Assembly: GCA_021463865.1 (NCBI GenBank)
Contig: JAJTXY010000007.1
Coordinates: 62,001-126,000, forward strand
Direction of reading: 5' to 3'
Origin: Anaerolineae bacterium
GTDB lineage: Bacteria > Chloroflexota > Anaerolineae > Aggregatilineales > J027
DNA length: 64,000 bases
In this document: piece by piece, positions 17,750 to 26,395 of the stretch
How the letters are laid out: each line of letters begins with the position of its first letter
Numbering within the stretch: position 1 is the first letter of the stretch
Program-made: the position numbers and the translations under genes
Notes under the pieces: generated by a model
Told to the model about the DNA's origin: nothing
Databases searched by the model: none
What the model saw: the letters and a program-made list of their open reading frames with translations, nothing else

Positions 17750-19621
17750 CTAGTCAGAAATCCGGTACAACTGATGGTCGCCCTCAAAACCGCGCAAGGC
17801 TGTGCGGAAGGCTTGGGGCTGAATCTGGCGCTCGGTCAAGACTTTTTGCACCTCGCTGTCATTCAAGTAATCCCCCGTGATGACCACATCCCCGCCTGTG
17901 CTTTGGCCCTGTACCCGCGCCGCAATGTTGACTGTGCTGCCAAAATAGTCAAGGCGGTCATTCAAGTTGACGGCGATACACGGACCGGAATGGAGGCCGA
18001 TTTTCAACACTAGGGGTCGCGTTGGGTAGACCTCAGTATAGGCGGCGACACTGTTCTGCATATCAAGGGCCGCCCGAATCGCATCCGCCGGATTGCGAAA
18101 AACCGCCATCACTGCGTCGCCAATTGTCTTCACGACGGCCCCCCGATGCACGTCCACGACCTCATGCAGCAGTTCAAAATGGTCAATCACATGGGCGAAG
18201 GCGGTGGCGTCCCCCAGTTGCCGATACAAAAAGGTTGAGCCTTTGAGATCGGTAAACAAAATGGTCAGGTTTTCAATTTTGATCGAATAGCCGGGGCGCA
18301 GCGCTTCGGATGAGAATAAATCACGGAAGGTTTGCAGGGCGGTGATGTCGGCGGCGGTGGCGGCTTGGTTACTCCAACGTCCATCCTCCAAAACCAACAA
18401 CTGCTCACGTCCGGTGGTGTTGCGCATGGCTACGGTGACTTGACCAACGCCGACCTGATTTGGGGCCGCTTCCAAGTTTGCCGGAGTCATCTCGACGGTG
18501 AGTTCAGGCGCTTGTCCGGCACTGGCGGTCAACCACGGCTGGTTGGGCAGGGGGGTCAGCAGGGCCGCCGGAACGACTATTTCCCGATTGGCAAGGCGGG
18601 GCGCACGCAGCCGATAGATGCCGGGGTCAAGGCGCAGGGTGGTGGTACGTGATTCATTGGCCTCCAACTGTTGCTGCATCAAGATATGCGGGGTGGCGTG
18701 TGGCCCACCAATGCAGTAATCATGGTGTTCAATCTCCGCAATCGCCTGCCCTAAGGTAAAGGTCGCTTCGACGGAACGTTCAAAATCGGCGGTGTAGTCA
18801 ATGTTGCACGAGGGACAGTGTACAGTCTCTGGCAAATCATACAGACGGCGGACTTGGGCTTTTGCCCCACGACATTCGGGGCATAACACATCCCAACTCA
18901 AATCAATCAGGCCAATTTGGGCGGCGTGCAGGAATACTTTCAGGGTGGCTTCACGATCAGTTGTCCATTTGTCGGCGAAGGCATAGGGGCGCATCCGGGC
19001 CAACTGCGATTCCGGCGAATTGAGCAGATGATATTCAAAATGCACCAAGAGGGCCGGGTCGTGTTTGGCGGCACGGAGTTCCTTCATCATGCGGTCAAAT
19101 CGCTGGCGAGCATCCCCGCTGATTTTGACCATCGGCGCGACATAGGGGCGTTCTTGATGACCCTGCACATAGGCATCCATGCGCTTAAAGGCCCGTCCAA
19201 ACAGCACGCGACTTTGCACGCCGACCCCGAACGGCACGCTTAGTAAACCAAATAGACCATTGGCCTCCGCCCATACCTCATAACGCAAATCCGTGCCACC
19301 TTCTCTGGTTGGTGTCAGATGGGTCAAGACGCGCATCGTTTTCATCGGGAACAGGGGATAATCATAGCGCCTGAAGACCCCGAAGCGTTGCGGCTTAATC
19401 CATTCAAAGGCTGATTCTTCGCCGTACATAGGGAAAAAGCCGTACAGCTTGCCGCGAAACCGCCGATGGACTTCGTTATCTTGTCCAGCGACTTCCTCAA
19501 AAGTCAGGCTTGGCAGTCCGGTCACACGATTAAAATTTTGGGTGTCGGAAACATACGGCCACAAGGCCTCCGGAGAAGATTGCAGTTTCCAATGCCAGTC
19601 GTAATAAAAAACTTTGCCCAT
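17750..19621 (-). CDS. Adenylate/guanylate cyclase with N-terminal SRPBCC-like and DUF5939-like regions
   Basis: The 623-residue protein begins with an SRPBCC-like lipid/ligand-binding region (about residues 1-150, WHWKLQSSPEALWPYVSD). A DUF5939-type region follows (about 170-330) with a zinc-ribbon pair of CxxC motifs (CPEC, CPSC). The class III cyclase domain is at about 430-610. It keeps the metal-binding FTDLKGST and GDAVMAVF motifs and DYFGSTVNIAARV. It should therefore make cAMP or cGMP in the cytoplasm in response to a bound ligand; which nucleotide cannot be told. No membrane segment. CRP/FNR-type sites elsewhere in the window (near 61731) would be a plausible output, by inference. 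Confidence 0.87.
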   Translation of the reverse strand: MGKVFYYDWHWKLQSSPEALWPYVSDTQNFNRVTGLPSLTFEEVAGQDNEVHRRFRGKLYGFFPMYGEESAFEWIKPQRFGVFRRYDYPLFPMKTMRVLTHLTPTREGGTDLRYEVWAEANGLFGLLSVPFGVGVQSRVLFGRAFKRMDAYVQGHQERPYVAPMVKISGDARQRFDRMMKELRAAKHDPALLVHFEYHLLNSPESQLARMRPYAFADKWTTDREATLKVFLHAAQIGLIDLSWDVLCPECRGAKAQVRRLYDLPETVHCPSCNIDYTADFERSVEATFTLGQAIAEIEHHDYCIGGPHATPHILMQQQLEANESRTTTLRLDPGIYRLRAPRLANREIVVPAALLTPLPNQPWLTASAGQAPELTVEMTPANLEAAPNQVGVGQVTVAMRNTTGREQLLVLEDGRWSNQAATAADITALQTFRDLFSSEALRPGYSIKIENLTILFTDLKGSTFLYRQLGDATAFAHVIDHFELLHEVVDVHRGAVVKTIGDAVMAVFRNPADAIRAALDMQNSVAAYTEVYPTRPLVLKIGLHSGPCIAVNLNDRLDYFGSTVNIAARVQGQSTGGDVVITGDYLNDSEVQKVLTERQIQPQAFRTALRGFEGDHQLYRISD

Positions 19622-19707
19622 ATTTCACCCGGCTCGATATGATTCGGATTTGGATCAAGGGCGGGTCTGAGACCACGCCTCTACAAAATGGCGTAATCGT
19701 GCGTTTA

Positions 19708-19839
19708 GTAGGGGTCCGGTTCAGAAGGTGTCGCAAAAGTCCAACCTCACCCCCCGGCCCCCTCTCTCTATCTGGCGAGGGGGGGTTTGGGGTGAGGTCA
19801 AATTTCTGCTTTTTAGACACCCTCTGAACCTGACCCTAC
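19708..19839. mobile_element. MITE-like element with 24-25 bp terminal inverted repeats
   Basis: The left arm (19708-19732, starting GTAGGGGTCCGGTTCAG) and the right arm (19816-19839, ending GAACCTGACCCTAC) are inverted copies with few mismatches. Inside is a second inverted repeat (19745-19797, CCTCACCCC/GGGGTGAGG). TTTA flanks both ends. It carries no gene. It occupies most of the 386-base gap between the cyclase and SH3 genes. Confidence 0.6.
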
Positions 19840-20007
19840 TTTACCCACAATCGTATCATCAATATTTTCCCCCGCGCAAACGCCTATCTTGTGTACCCAC
19901 AGCGGCGCATGAGAGATGGGCAAACGTGGGGTGGATTAGACCCAAGAGTATGCTAAGATGACACGCCAGCAGTAAAGGTTCTTTCTAAAACTCAGGGAAT
20001 ATTCATC

Positions 20008-21102
20008 ATGCGACTGATTTTTATCTTGATAACCCTTGTGGCGCTGATGGGTGGTCTTTTACCCGGCCACGCCGCCGCCCAAAGCACCCCGGTTGCACAA
20101 GGGATCACGCTCGATTTTGTAAATTTGCGTTCCGGGCCGGGTGTCACCTTTGAAACCATCGCCGTTATTGACCCGGATGTGGTCGTGGATGTCTACGGAC
20201 GCAGTGCCGACGCCGCATGGTTTCAGGTGAGCACCAACGGCCAATCGGGATGGATGGCACGCACCTATGTAGCACTCTTGAGTGGCACACCCACCGGGCT
20301 GCCGATAGTAGACGCTACCATAATCCCGCAAAACAATACAACATCCGCCACCGCTACTGCCACCCCGCCAACCGTCACAACGAATAGCAGCAATACCAAT
20401 GGCGTCACCGTTTCGTGGGCCAATTTACGCTCCGGGCCGGATGTGACGTTTCCACGTGTTGCCGTACTGAGCCGCAATACCCCTCTGTCCATCACAGGCC
20501 GCACTGCCAACAGCGTTTGGTTAAAGGTGATTGCCAAAGGTCAAGAAGGGTGGGTTTTCCGTACATTGGTGCGGGTGGATGCCGCTGTCCTAGCCGCCTT
20601 GCCGATTGCCAGCGGAACGGTCTCCACCGCCGGGACAACCTCCACGACGCCCAATGCACCCACTAACAATACCCGTCCCAGTGGTACCAACACCCAAAAC
20701 GGCATGACGGTCTATCCGTTCGGGGTGGGGGGATCGGGCGCGAATCCCGAAGTTGGCGACAACGATACCGATGGGCGTATTAGCCAATTTCTCTTTACTA
20801 CTGATGCGATTATCTATTGCCGCGATTGGAATGGTTGGACAGATACCCGCACCTATGCTGGTGGTGGGATTATCGTCTATCTCTGGCAAGGGCCAGTCAC
20901 GGGTGTGGTGTTTTACGCTACCGAAGCCATGATTAACGCTACTGGAATCCCTGCCGCGCAGCCCGCCCTGATTCGCTCCGAATCTGGTTTCGCCTTATAC
21001 CGACTGCCGGGGGGTGATTTCCAGATGAACGGCCCTAACCGGGATGGCAGCACGTTTAATCTACGCTGGAGTGGGTGCAACGCCAGTTATCAAACGCAGT
21101 AA
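20008..21102 (+). CDS. Secreted protein with two SH3b domains (paralogue of 50728)
   Basis: The 364-residue product has a signal peptide ending near residue 25 (GHAAAQ) and two bacterial SH3 (SH3_3) domains (about 32-95 and 130-195). Each carries NLRSGPG-type and GQ.GW motifs and they are separated by a Thr-rich linker. A C-terminal domain (about 235-364) with TDAIIYCRDWNGW, GVVFYATEAMINATGIP and MNGPNRDGSTFNLRW is shared with the protein at 50728. SH3b domains commonly bind cell-wall peptides. The C-terminal domain is not recognised. Single gene, ended by the terminator at 21229. Confidence 0.85.
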   Translation: MRLIFILITLVALMGGLLPGHAAAQSTPVAQGITLDFVNLRSGPGVTFETIAVIDPDVVVDVYGRSADAAWFQVSTNGQSGWMARTYVALLSGTPTGLPIVDATIIPQNNTTSATATATPPTVTTNSSNTNGVTVSWANLRSGPDVTFPRVAVLSRNTPLSITGRTANSVWLKVIAKGQEGWVFRTLVRVDAAVLAALPIASGTVSTAGTTSTTPNAPTNNTRPSGTNTQNGMTVYPFGVGGSGANPEVGDNDTDGRISQFLFTTDAIIYCRDWNGWTDTRTYAGGGIIVYLWQGPVTGVVFYATEAMINATGIPAAQPALIRSESGFALYRLPGGDFQMNGPNRDGSTFNLRWSGCNASYQTQ

Positions 21103-21113
21103 GCGGAGACCAT

Positions 21114-21213
21114 TAGCGATTTCCAAGTAGGTTGACCCATTGGAACACGGGGCTAAAGCCGCCGTGCTGAATTTAGCTGGAAATGCGGGTCACTCAACAT
21201 GAGAACCACTGAT
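21114..21213. repeat. Intergenic palindromic repeat family A, copy 1
   Basis: This copy starts TAGCGATTT, contains GGTTGACCC and the core hairpin CACGGGGCTAAAGCCGCC, and ends near GGGTCACTCAAC...GAACC. It is closely similar to the copies at 24628 and 53730. It lies right after the SH3 gene. The rest of the 21103-21461 gap holds a terminator and no other gene. Confidence 0.75.
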
Positions 21214-21228
21214 GATTTGATATTCAAG

Positions 21229-21254
21229 AGGACGGCTTAAGGGTCGTCCTTTTC
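21229..21254 (+). terminator. Terminator after the SH3 gene and repeat A1
   Basis: AGGACG...CGTCCT stem with inner partial pairing, followed by TTTTCATTTT. Confidence 0.65.
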
Positions 21255-21461
21255 ATTTTATAACATCTCAACGGAGTAGATTTAGAACGTATGAGTTATA
21301 TTTTATGAGTGATGGTCATATTGGTGAGGTCGGGAGTGTCCGCTAGAGGGGCAAACGTGTTTTAGGTGGTATGTGTTCCATCGGACATCTTTCGTAATCT
21401 TGAAGAGCGACGTACACTCATACGTGTATGGATTGAGCAAACAGCGAAGGGAAAAATCACG

Positions 21462-21722
21462 ATGATTAGTTTACTGATTACCTTGCTTATCGGCGCTTTT
21501 TGCGGTTGGTTGGCAGGTCGGATTATGGGCGCAAGCAAACAAGGCCCGATTGTGGACATCATCTTAGGTTTGTTGGGGTCAGTGGTCGGTGGTTGGGTTA
21601 TTGCATTGGCAAGCGGCGACAGCGTGACCGATGATAATGGGCTGCTGGGACGTATCATTGTGGGGACGCTCGGCGCGGTCATCCTCATCGCAGTGGGGCG
21701 TGCGCTGATGGGTCGCAAGTAA
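21462..21722 (+). CDS. GlsB/YeaQ/YmgE family stress-response membrane protein
   Basis: This 86-residue protein has three membrane helices with the family pattern LLIGAFCGWLAGRIM, GPIVDIILGLLGSVVGGW and GRIIVGTLGAVILIAVGR. This matches the transglycosylase-associated/YeaQ family, often induced by general stress and of unsettled biochemical role. The start at 21462 gives the normal family length; AAGGG lies about ten bases upstream. An upstream frame from 21366 is not supported. Confidence 0.9.
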   Translation: MISLLITLLIGAFCGWLAGRIMGASKQGPIVDIILGLLGSVVGGWVIALASGDSVTDDNGLLGRIIVGTLGAVILIAVGRALMGRK

Positions 21723-21770
21723 CGATGGGTGGGAGGAAACGGGTTCCCCTCACCGATTGGAATACAACTA

Positions 21771-22307
21771 TTACGCTAGACCATTCACCATCAAATTCGA
21801 AAATTCCTGCGTGGCGGGGTTGTAATGGAACTGGAAAAAGCAATCGCCGCCATCTTCTACCATGACCAATTGGTTAGGATAATCCTCCAACAGGTTGCGG
21901 TCACATAAGAAATTGCCGTAGATATAGCGTTCCCCGTCGCGCTCAAAGCCAAAATATTGACGGGCATAGTCGGGGAGCCATGCTTCAACGGGTGGCTGAT
22001 GCTGGTAAAAATCCTCGATGTGATCGGTCAAAAATGCCTCGATATGCGCCTCAAGGGTTTGAATAGCTGATTCACTCGGCGTCCAATAGCCAGCGGGGTT
22101 TGGAAAGATGCTATAATGCCCTACATCTTGCGCCATGTCGGTATTGAAGACCATCGCTTCAAAGTCCTCCCCCGTCACGACAAAAACGGTGGGCACACTC
22201 GTTGCGGACATTCCGGCAGGACTGCCATCGGGCACGGCGTAAAAATAATTGCAGGCCAGTAGTGGGATCATGAGCATTATCAAATGCAGAGGCAATCTTT
22301 GGGTCAT
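21771..22307 (-). CDS. Putative lipoprotein, unknown function
   Basis: The 178-residue protein begins MTQRLPLHLIMLMIPLLAC, a lipoprotein signal with Cys at residue 19; GAGGT lies upstream of the ATG. The mature part is acidic and aromatic-rich (GHYSIFPNPAGYWTPSESAIQ, YIYGNFLCD, GGDCFFQFHYNPATQEF). It contains two cysteines that could form a disulphide. Not recognised as a known family. The last blocks suggest a compact secreted domain. Confidence 0.7.
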   Translation of the reverse strand: MTQRLPLHLIMLMIPLLACNYFYAVPDGSPAGMSATSVPTVFVVTGEDFEAMVFNTDMAQDVGHYSIFPNPAGYWTPSESAIQTLEAHIEAFLTDHIEDFYQHQPPVEAWLPDYARQYFGFERDGERYIYGNFLCDRNLLEDYPNQLVMVEDGGDCFFQFHYNPATQEFSNLMVNGLA

Positions 22308-22528
22308 ACGGAATACCTCGAATGGGTATAGAGGTGAGTTTGCACCCACCTCTAACAAGTGGGGGACTTTCCATGCTCCAAGACGCCAGTCGCCAGAGGA
22401 TTGTTCCCAGTGGAATCCTTTTGTGAAAAATTCTTTACAAAACATCCTCTCCAACTATTATTACAATACCCTGACATTGCAATCGGCAACTTTTTTTCGA
22501 GCCGAACGGTAATAGGATTAAGGACAGC

Positions 22529-23098
22529 GTGGCGACTCCCCATCTCCCTGAGGATGCAGAACTAGTTCGGGCTGCTCAACAAGGTGATCAGCAGGCAATT
22601 TCGACGCTCTACCAGCGCCATGTCGGTCAGGTCTATCGTTATGTCTATCTGCGGGTGTCGAACGCGGCGCTGGCCGAAGACTTGACCAGTGAAGTGTTTA
22701 TTCGAGCAATTGAAACGCTGCCCAAATATGAGGAACGTGGTGTCCCATTCTTGGGGTGGCTCTATCATATTGCGCGTGGTCTGATTATTGACCACTACCG
22801 ACGCGAAAAACGACGCGGCCCCACCACCTCATTTGACCAGTTGACGCTGCACACAGCAGGTGATTCAACGGAAGAAGCGGTGATGGCAGATATTGAAAAA
22901 AGTACCATTTTGCAGGCGCTGGAGCACTTGACCGAGGAACAACAGCAGGTCTTGATGCTGCGGTTTATACAGGGACACAATCTGGATGAGACAGCCACAT
23001 TAATGGGCAAACAAGAGGGTGCAATCAAGGCCCTACAGTTTCGGGCGCTGAGGCGACTCGCCCGATTTTTACACAGGGATTCGGATGAATCAGAATGA
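22529..23098 (+). CDS. ECF RNA polymerase sigma factor (module 3)
   Basis: The 189-residue factor starts at GTG, with AAGGA just before. Region 2 is at about residues 20-95 (YQRHVGQVYRYVYLRVSNAALAEDLTSEVFIRAIETL) and region 4 at about 125-180 (LTEEQQQVLMLRFIQGHNLDETATLMGKQEGAIKALQ). It shares the domain style of the factor at 5680. Its stop overlaps the next start (ATGA), so it is coupled to a membrane protein likely to regulate it. Confidence 0.93.
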   Translation: MATPHLPEDAELVRAAQQGDQQAISTLYQRHVGQVYRYVYLRVSNAALAEDLTSEVFIRAIETLPKYEERGVPFLGWLYHIARGLIIDHYRREKRRGPTTSFDQLTLHTAGDSTEEAVMADIEKSTILQALEHLTEEQQQVLMLRFIQGHNLDETATLMGKQEGAIKALQFRALRRLARFLHRDSDESE

Positions 23099-24429
23099 AC
23101 CCAGTAAATTTGGAAATCCAGTTGGAGGCGTGTCTACGGCGACTTGCAAAAGGGGCCACTCTTGAAGAATGCCTTGCAGCTTACCCCCACAATCGAGCCG
23201 CCCTTGAGCCGCTCTTGAGAACCGCTTTGGAATTGTCAGCCGCTGTACCGCCCTCATCGCTGCCGACCCCTGAGCAAATGGCACGGATGCAGACCAGAGT
23301 CCTAAACGGCGTAGCGGCCCAGTCAAAAGTTACCCGTTTCCCAAGCGGCATGGTTGTCCGGTTGGGATTAATGGCGGCGGGCATGATGTTGATTTTGGGC
23401 GGCTACGTGGTATTGGCTGGCGGGCAGGATGACCCAGACCAGCATGGTGAGGCCGCGATCTCGACAGCAACGGACGCTGCCACTGAGGTTGTGACATCAC
23501 CCGTCCCAACGATTGTCGCCATTGCACCGACGCAGACCGCTACCGACCTGCTATTGGCAACGGCGACCCTACCTCCATCCGAAACAGTTTCTCCTGTTCC
23601 ATCGGTTATGGCATCCTCCACCACTCGTCCAAGTGAGACACCTCCGCCTACCATAACCGATACGGTGACCCCGCCGCCGCCACCGAGCGAAACTCCGGTT
23701 GAGGTGGGGGATGCGACTGAACTCGCCGTCTATGTAGACATCACCGGGCCAGTCGCGCAGGATGAACAGGTCACCGTTGCTGGCGTGCCGATTGTCGAAG
23801 AGAACGCGGGTGATTTTGGTTTTGCCAGCGGTGATGTGGTCACCGTCAGCGGTTTGTTGTTGGATGAGGGTCAACTCTTGGTGGAAACAGCCCGGTTTGC
23901 GACCCCCGATGAACAGGCCAACGCACCGCAGTGCCCGATTGAGACACCCAAATGCGACCCGGTGCTGTTGGTACTAGGTGAAGCTCTCAGTGTCCCTTAT
24001 ACGGAATTGGAGGCGCTCAGTGCGACCCACCTCGGTAATGGTGAAATTGCGCGGATTTATCTCTTGGCCCAAGCAGGGGCGGGGGATGTCGCGTCCCTGC
24101 TTGCCCGACGTGCCGCCGGAGCCAGTTGGCGTGATTTAATGCCTGCCGATGCCAGCCCGTTGAATAATGGCGTCAATCTGGGTAACGGCAAAGGCCAAAG
24201 TATCCGTGAAAACGACTCGACCCCAATCCATCCCGGCAATAGTGGTAATGCCCCCGGCCAAACGAACCGTCCCACCCCGCGGCCCTCTAATAATGGAAAT
24301 AACGGACAGGGCAATAGTGGTAATAATGGGAACGCGAACAATGGCAACAATGGGCAGGAGAATCAGGGTAATAACGGGAACAATGGGAATAACGGACAGG
24401 GCAATAAGGGAAACAACAAAGATGATTGA
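23095..24429 (+). CDS. Membrane protein coupled to sigma module 3, with DUF5666-like domain and Asn/Gly tail
   Basis: The 444-residue protein begins with a helical segment (LEACLRRLAKGATLEECLAA, YPHNRAALEPLLRTA) matching the N-terminus of the protein at 6272. A membrane helix lies near residues 85-108 and a Thr/Pro linker at about 115-205. A DUF5666-like barrel follows (about 210-285), then a Cys-containing domain (CPIETPKCDP). The tail, about 70 residues, is almost only Asn, Gly and Gln. The N-terminus probably binds the sigma factor inside the cell while the rest is outside. A hairpin follows the stop. Confidence 0.78.
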   Translation: MNPVNLEIQLEACLRRLAKGATLEECLAAYPHNRAALEPLLRTALELSAAVPPSSLPTPEQMARMQTRVLNGVAAQSKVTRFPSGMVVRLGLMAAGMMLILGGYVVLAGGQDDPDQHGEAAISTATDAATEVVTSPVPTIVAIAPTQTATDLLLATATLPPSETVSPVPSVMASSTTRPSETPPPTITDTVTPPPPPSETPVEVGDATELAVYVDITGPVAQDEQVTVAGVPIVEENAGDFGFASGDVVTVSGLLLDEGQLLVETARFATPDEQANAPQCPIETPKCDPVLLVLGEALSVPYTELEALSATHLGNGEIARIYLLAQAGAGDVASLLARRAAGASWRDLMPADASPLNNGVNLGNGKGQSIRENDSTPIHPGNSGNAPGQTNRPTPRPSNNGNNGQGNSGNNGNANNGNNGQENQGNNGNNGNNGQGNKGNNKDD

Positions 24430-24459
24430 TGGTTGCCCTGCATTATTACGGGAAACAAA

Positions 24460-24483
24460 AAGGACGGCTTCGTGGCCGTCCTT
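24460..24483 (+). terminator. Hairpin after sigma module 3
   Basis: AAGGACGGC and GCCGTCCTT arms with a six-base loop, 31 bases after the stop. The T-run is weak (TTCCTGTT). The remainder of the 24430-24793 gap holds only the family A repeat. Confidence 0.6.
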
Positions 24484-24627
24484 CCTGTTATGGAAGGGAG
24501 GAGGAACTAACAAGATGCAAACTCCCTACTAGGGAGAATAAAGAGTCTGCATGAGGTTTAGCTAGTTTCTTGTATGCAACATACCGCCTCTGTGACTAAA
24601 AAGTTACGGGTAGTTCCTCAAGATTAT

Positions 24628-24710
24628 GGCGATTTCCAAGTAAGGTTGACCGCTATAGCCGCCGTGCTAAATCTAGCTGGAAATGCGGGTCACTCAACAT
24701 GAGAACCGCT
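24628..24710. repeat. Intergenic palindromic repeat family A, copy 2
   Basis: It begins GGCGATTTCCAAGTAAGG and ends CATGAGAACCGCT. The right half is nearly identical to copy 1 (21114), but the CACGGGG arm of the core hairpin is missing, so this copy is internally deleted. Confidence 0.7.
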
Positions 24711-24793
24711 GTAGAAATTGCAACCCCCGCCACCCATCCTGCGTACTACCACCAAACCCAACTTGTGAGTCCAAATATGGGGGATTGTGCCCA

Positions 24794-26254
24794 ATGTTAC
24801 TTCGCAAAATGATGGTGATCACTATCGGGATGGTGCTGCTGTTTGTGGCGTCGCCATCAACTTTGAAGGCCCAAGACAGCGCCTGTACCGTCTCACTGAA
24901 TGGAGAAAACGCCCAAGATTATCTGGCACGGGGTCAGCAGTATGCCCATGATACCCCCTGTGCGTTGGCCGATTTCAGCGCGGCTATTGAATTGGATGCC
25001 AGTCTGGTGGAGGCTTATGTAGGACGTGCACGGCTGTACATGGAAACGGATGCCTATGATCTGGCCCTCGCCGATTTGGATGCCGCCTATCAGCTTGACC
25101 CCCAAAACGCGACGGTCTTGGCGCTACGTGGGCGGGTTTATGCGGGGCCGAATGCGGTGGATACGTTGGGCGGGCCGTTCCTCAATCTTTACCTCGGCTA
25201 TACGGGGTATGGGGATGACTATCTTTCGGCGATTAATGACCTTGACCAAGCGGTTGGCCTTGACCCCAACAATATTGAGGTTATCTTGGCCTATGGGGAT
25301 TTTTATGGCATCAATGGGGATTATGAAAGCGCCATCAGCCAATATTCGATAGCGATTGACCTCTATCCCGATGACCCGCGTGGGTATTATTATCGGGCCT
25401 TTGCCTATCTCAAGATTGCCCGTGCCATTTCATCGGATCGCACGCTGACCCCCGAAGTGGCAGACGACCTCAATCGTGTGGTCGAACTTGCCCCCGACAG
25501 CCGATGGGGGATTTATGCACAGGGCTTCCTGTTGGATATGCACGGCGATTTTCCGGCGGCGATTGATGAATATGAGCGGGGCACACAGCTTTATCCTAAT
25601 GACGCGGCGATGCACTATCGCATGGCCTATGCCATCACTTCAATGATTTTTGGACGGCCACTGGAACGCGGCAGCAATGAACGCGGACTGGCGGCGATGG
25701 CGCGGGCAGTTGAATTGGCGCCTTTCAGTACGCTGTATTGGGTGCGGCAGGGGTTCATGGTCGTGACGTTGGATATTGATTTTACGCTGGCCCTCAGCGA
25801 CCACCAGCACGCGCTGGAAATTAGCCCGGATTTTCCGCCGGCCCTGTTGAATTTGGCGGGACTGCATACCTTCTCACAGCAGTATCGGGATTGTGAACAA
25901 TCCGCCGCCTATCTGGACGATGTACTGTTTATTTATGGGCCGGATCGGGTACGGGCTGTGCAAGAATTTAAGGATTTTGAAGCTACCTATGCCCAACGCT
26001 GTATCGAAACCGCCGGGCCAGAGATGGTAGATGTCAGCAGCCCGCTTTATCCGGCTGGGTCAATCTACACACTGGGGATACGTCCGCTGATGCTCGAAAA
26101 TGTGCCCGGCAACCCGTCTGGCATGGTCGTCTGTTCACCCGGCACAGAATCCACAGTGGTTCGCACCGCCCAAAATCCTGACGATAGTTTGACTTACGTC
26201 TACCTTCAATGTGATGGTGGGGAGGGCTGGATTTTGGAGACCCTGCTGCAATAA
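24794..26254 (+). CDS. Secreted tetratricopeptide-repeat protein
   Basis: The 486-residue protein starts at the ATG with GGGGGA upstream; this yields a signal peptide (MLLRKMMVITIGMVLLFVA...KAQ). An upstream open frame from 24683 runs through repeat A2 and is not real. About six TPR-like repeats (residues 45-400) have the ADFSAAIELDASLVEAYVGR and YESAISQYSIAIDLYPDDPR pattern. The last 80 residues (TLGIRPLMLENVPGNPSG...WILETLL) resemble an SH3b-like module. It is likely an extracellular protein-binding scaffold. Confidence 0.82.
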   Translation: MLLRKMMVITIGMVLLFVASPSTLKAQDSACTVSLNGENAQDYLARGQQYAHDTPCALADFSAAIELDASLVEAYVGRARLYMETDAYDLALADLDAAYQLDPQNATVLALRGRVYAGPNAVDTLGGPFLNLYLGYTGYGDDYLSAINDLDQAVGLDPNNIEVILAYGDFYGINGDYESAISQYSIAIDLYPDDPRGYYYRAFAYLKIARAISSDRTLTPEVADDLNRVVELAPDSRWGIYAQGFLLDMHGDFPAAIDEYERGTQLYPNDAAMHYRMAYAITSMIFGRPLERGSNERGLAAMARAVELAPFSTLYWVRQGFMVVTLDIDFTLALSDHQHALEISPDFPPALLNLAGLHTFSQQYRDCEQSAAYLDDVLFIYGPDRVRAVQEFKDFEATYAQRCIETAGPEMVDVSSPLYPAGSIYTLGIRPLMLENVPGNPSGMVVCSPGTESTVVRTAQNPDDSLTYVYLQCDGGEGWILETLLQ

Positions 26255-26332
26255 GCTGCAATAAACGACTTTTGCTGGTGTCCACTCGCCGCGTTATAGT
26301 CTAGTCACGTTTACTTCTGAACAACACCGTAT

Positions 26333-26363
26333 GGCTTCTCTCATCTTCGGATGGGCAGGAGCC
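26333..26363 (+). promoter_or_regulatory. Hairpin in the leader of the MFS gene
   Basis: GGCT...CATC-TTCG-GATG...AGCC forms an imperfect stem with a stable TTCG loop, followed by TTTT, 33 bases before the MFS start codon. It could be the terminator of the TPR gene or an attenuator; it matches no riboswitch class I know. Confidence 0.35.
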
Positions 26364-26395
26364 TTTTACATTCTCTGTGAAAGAGAGCCAGCCGC

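Noticed and set aside
26255-26395. Known riboswitch before the MFS gene
   Set aside because: Only one TTCG-capped hairpin is present, with no conserved core of any class I know.
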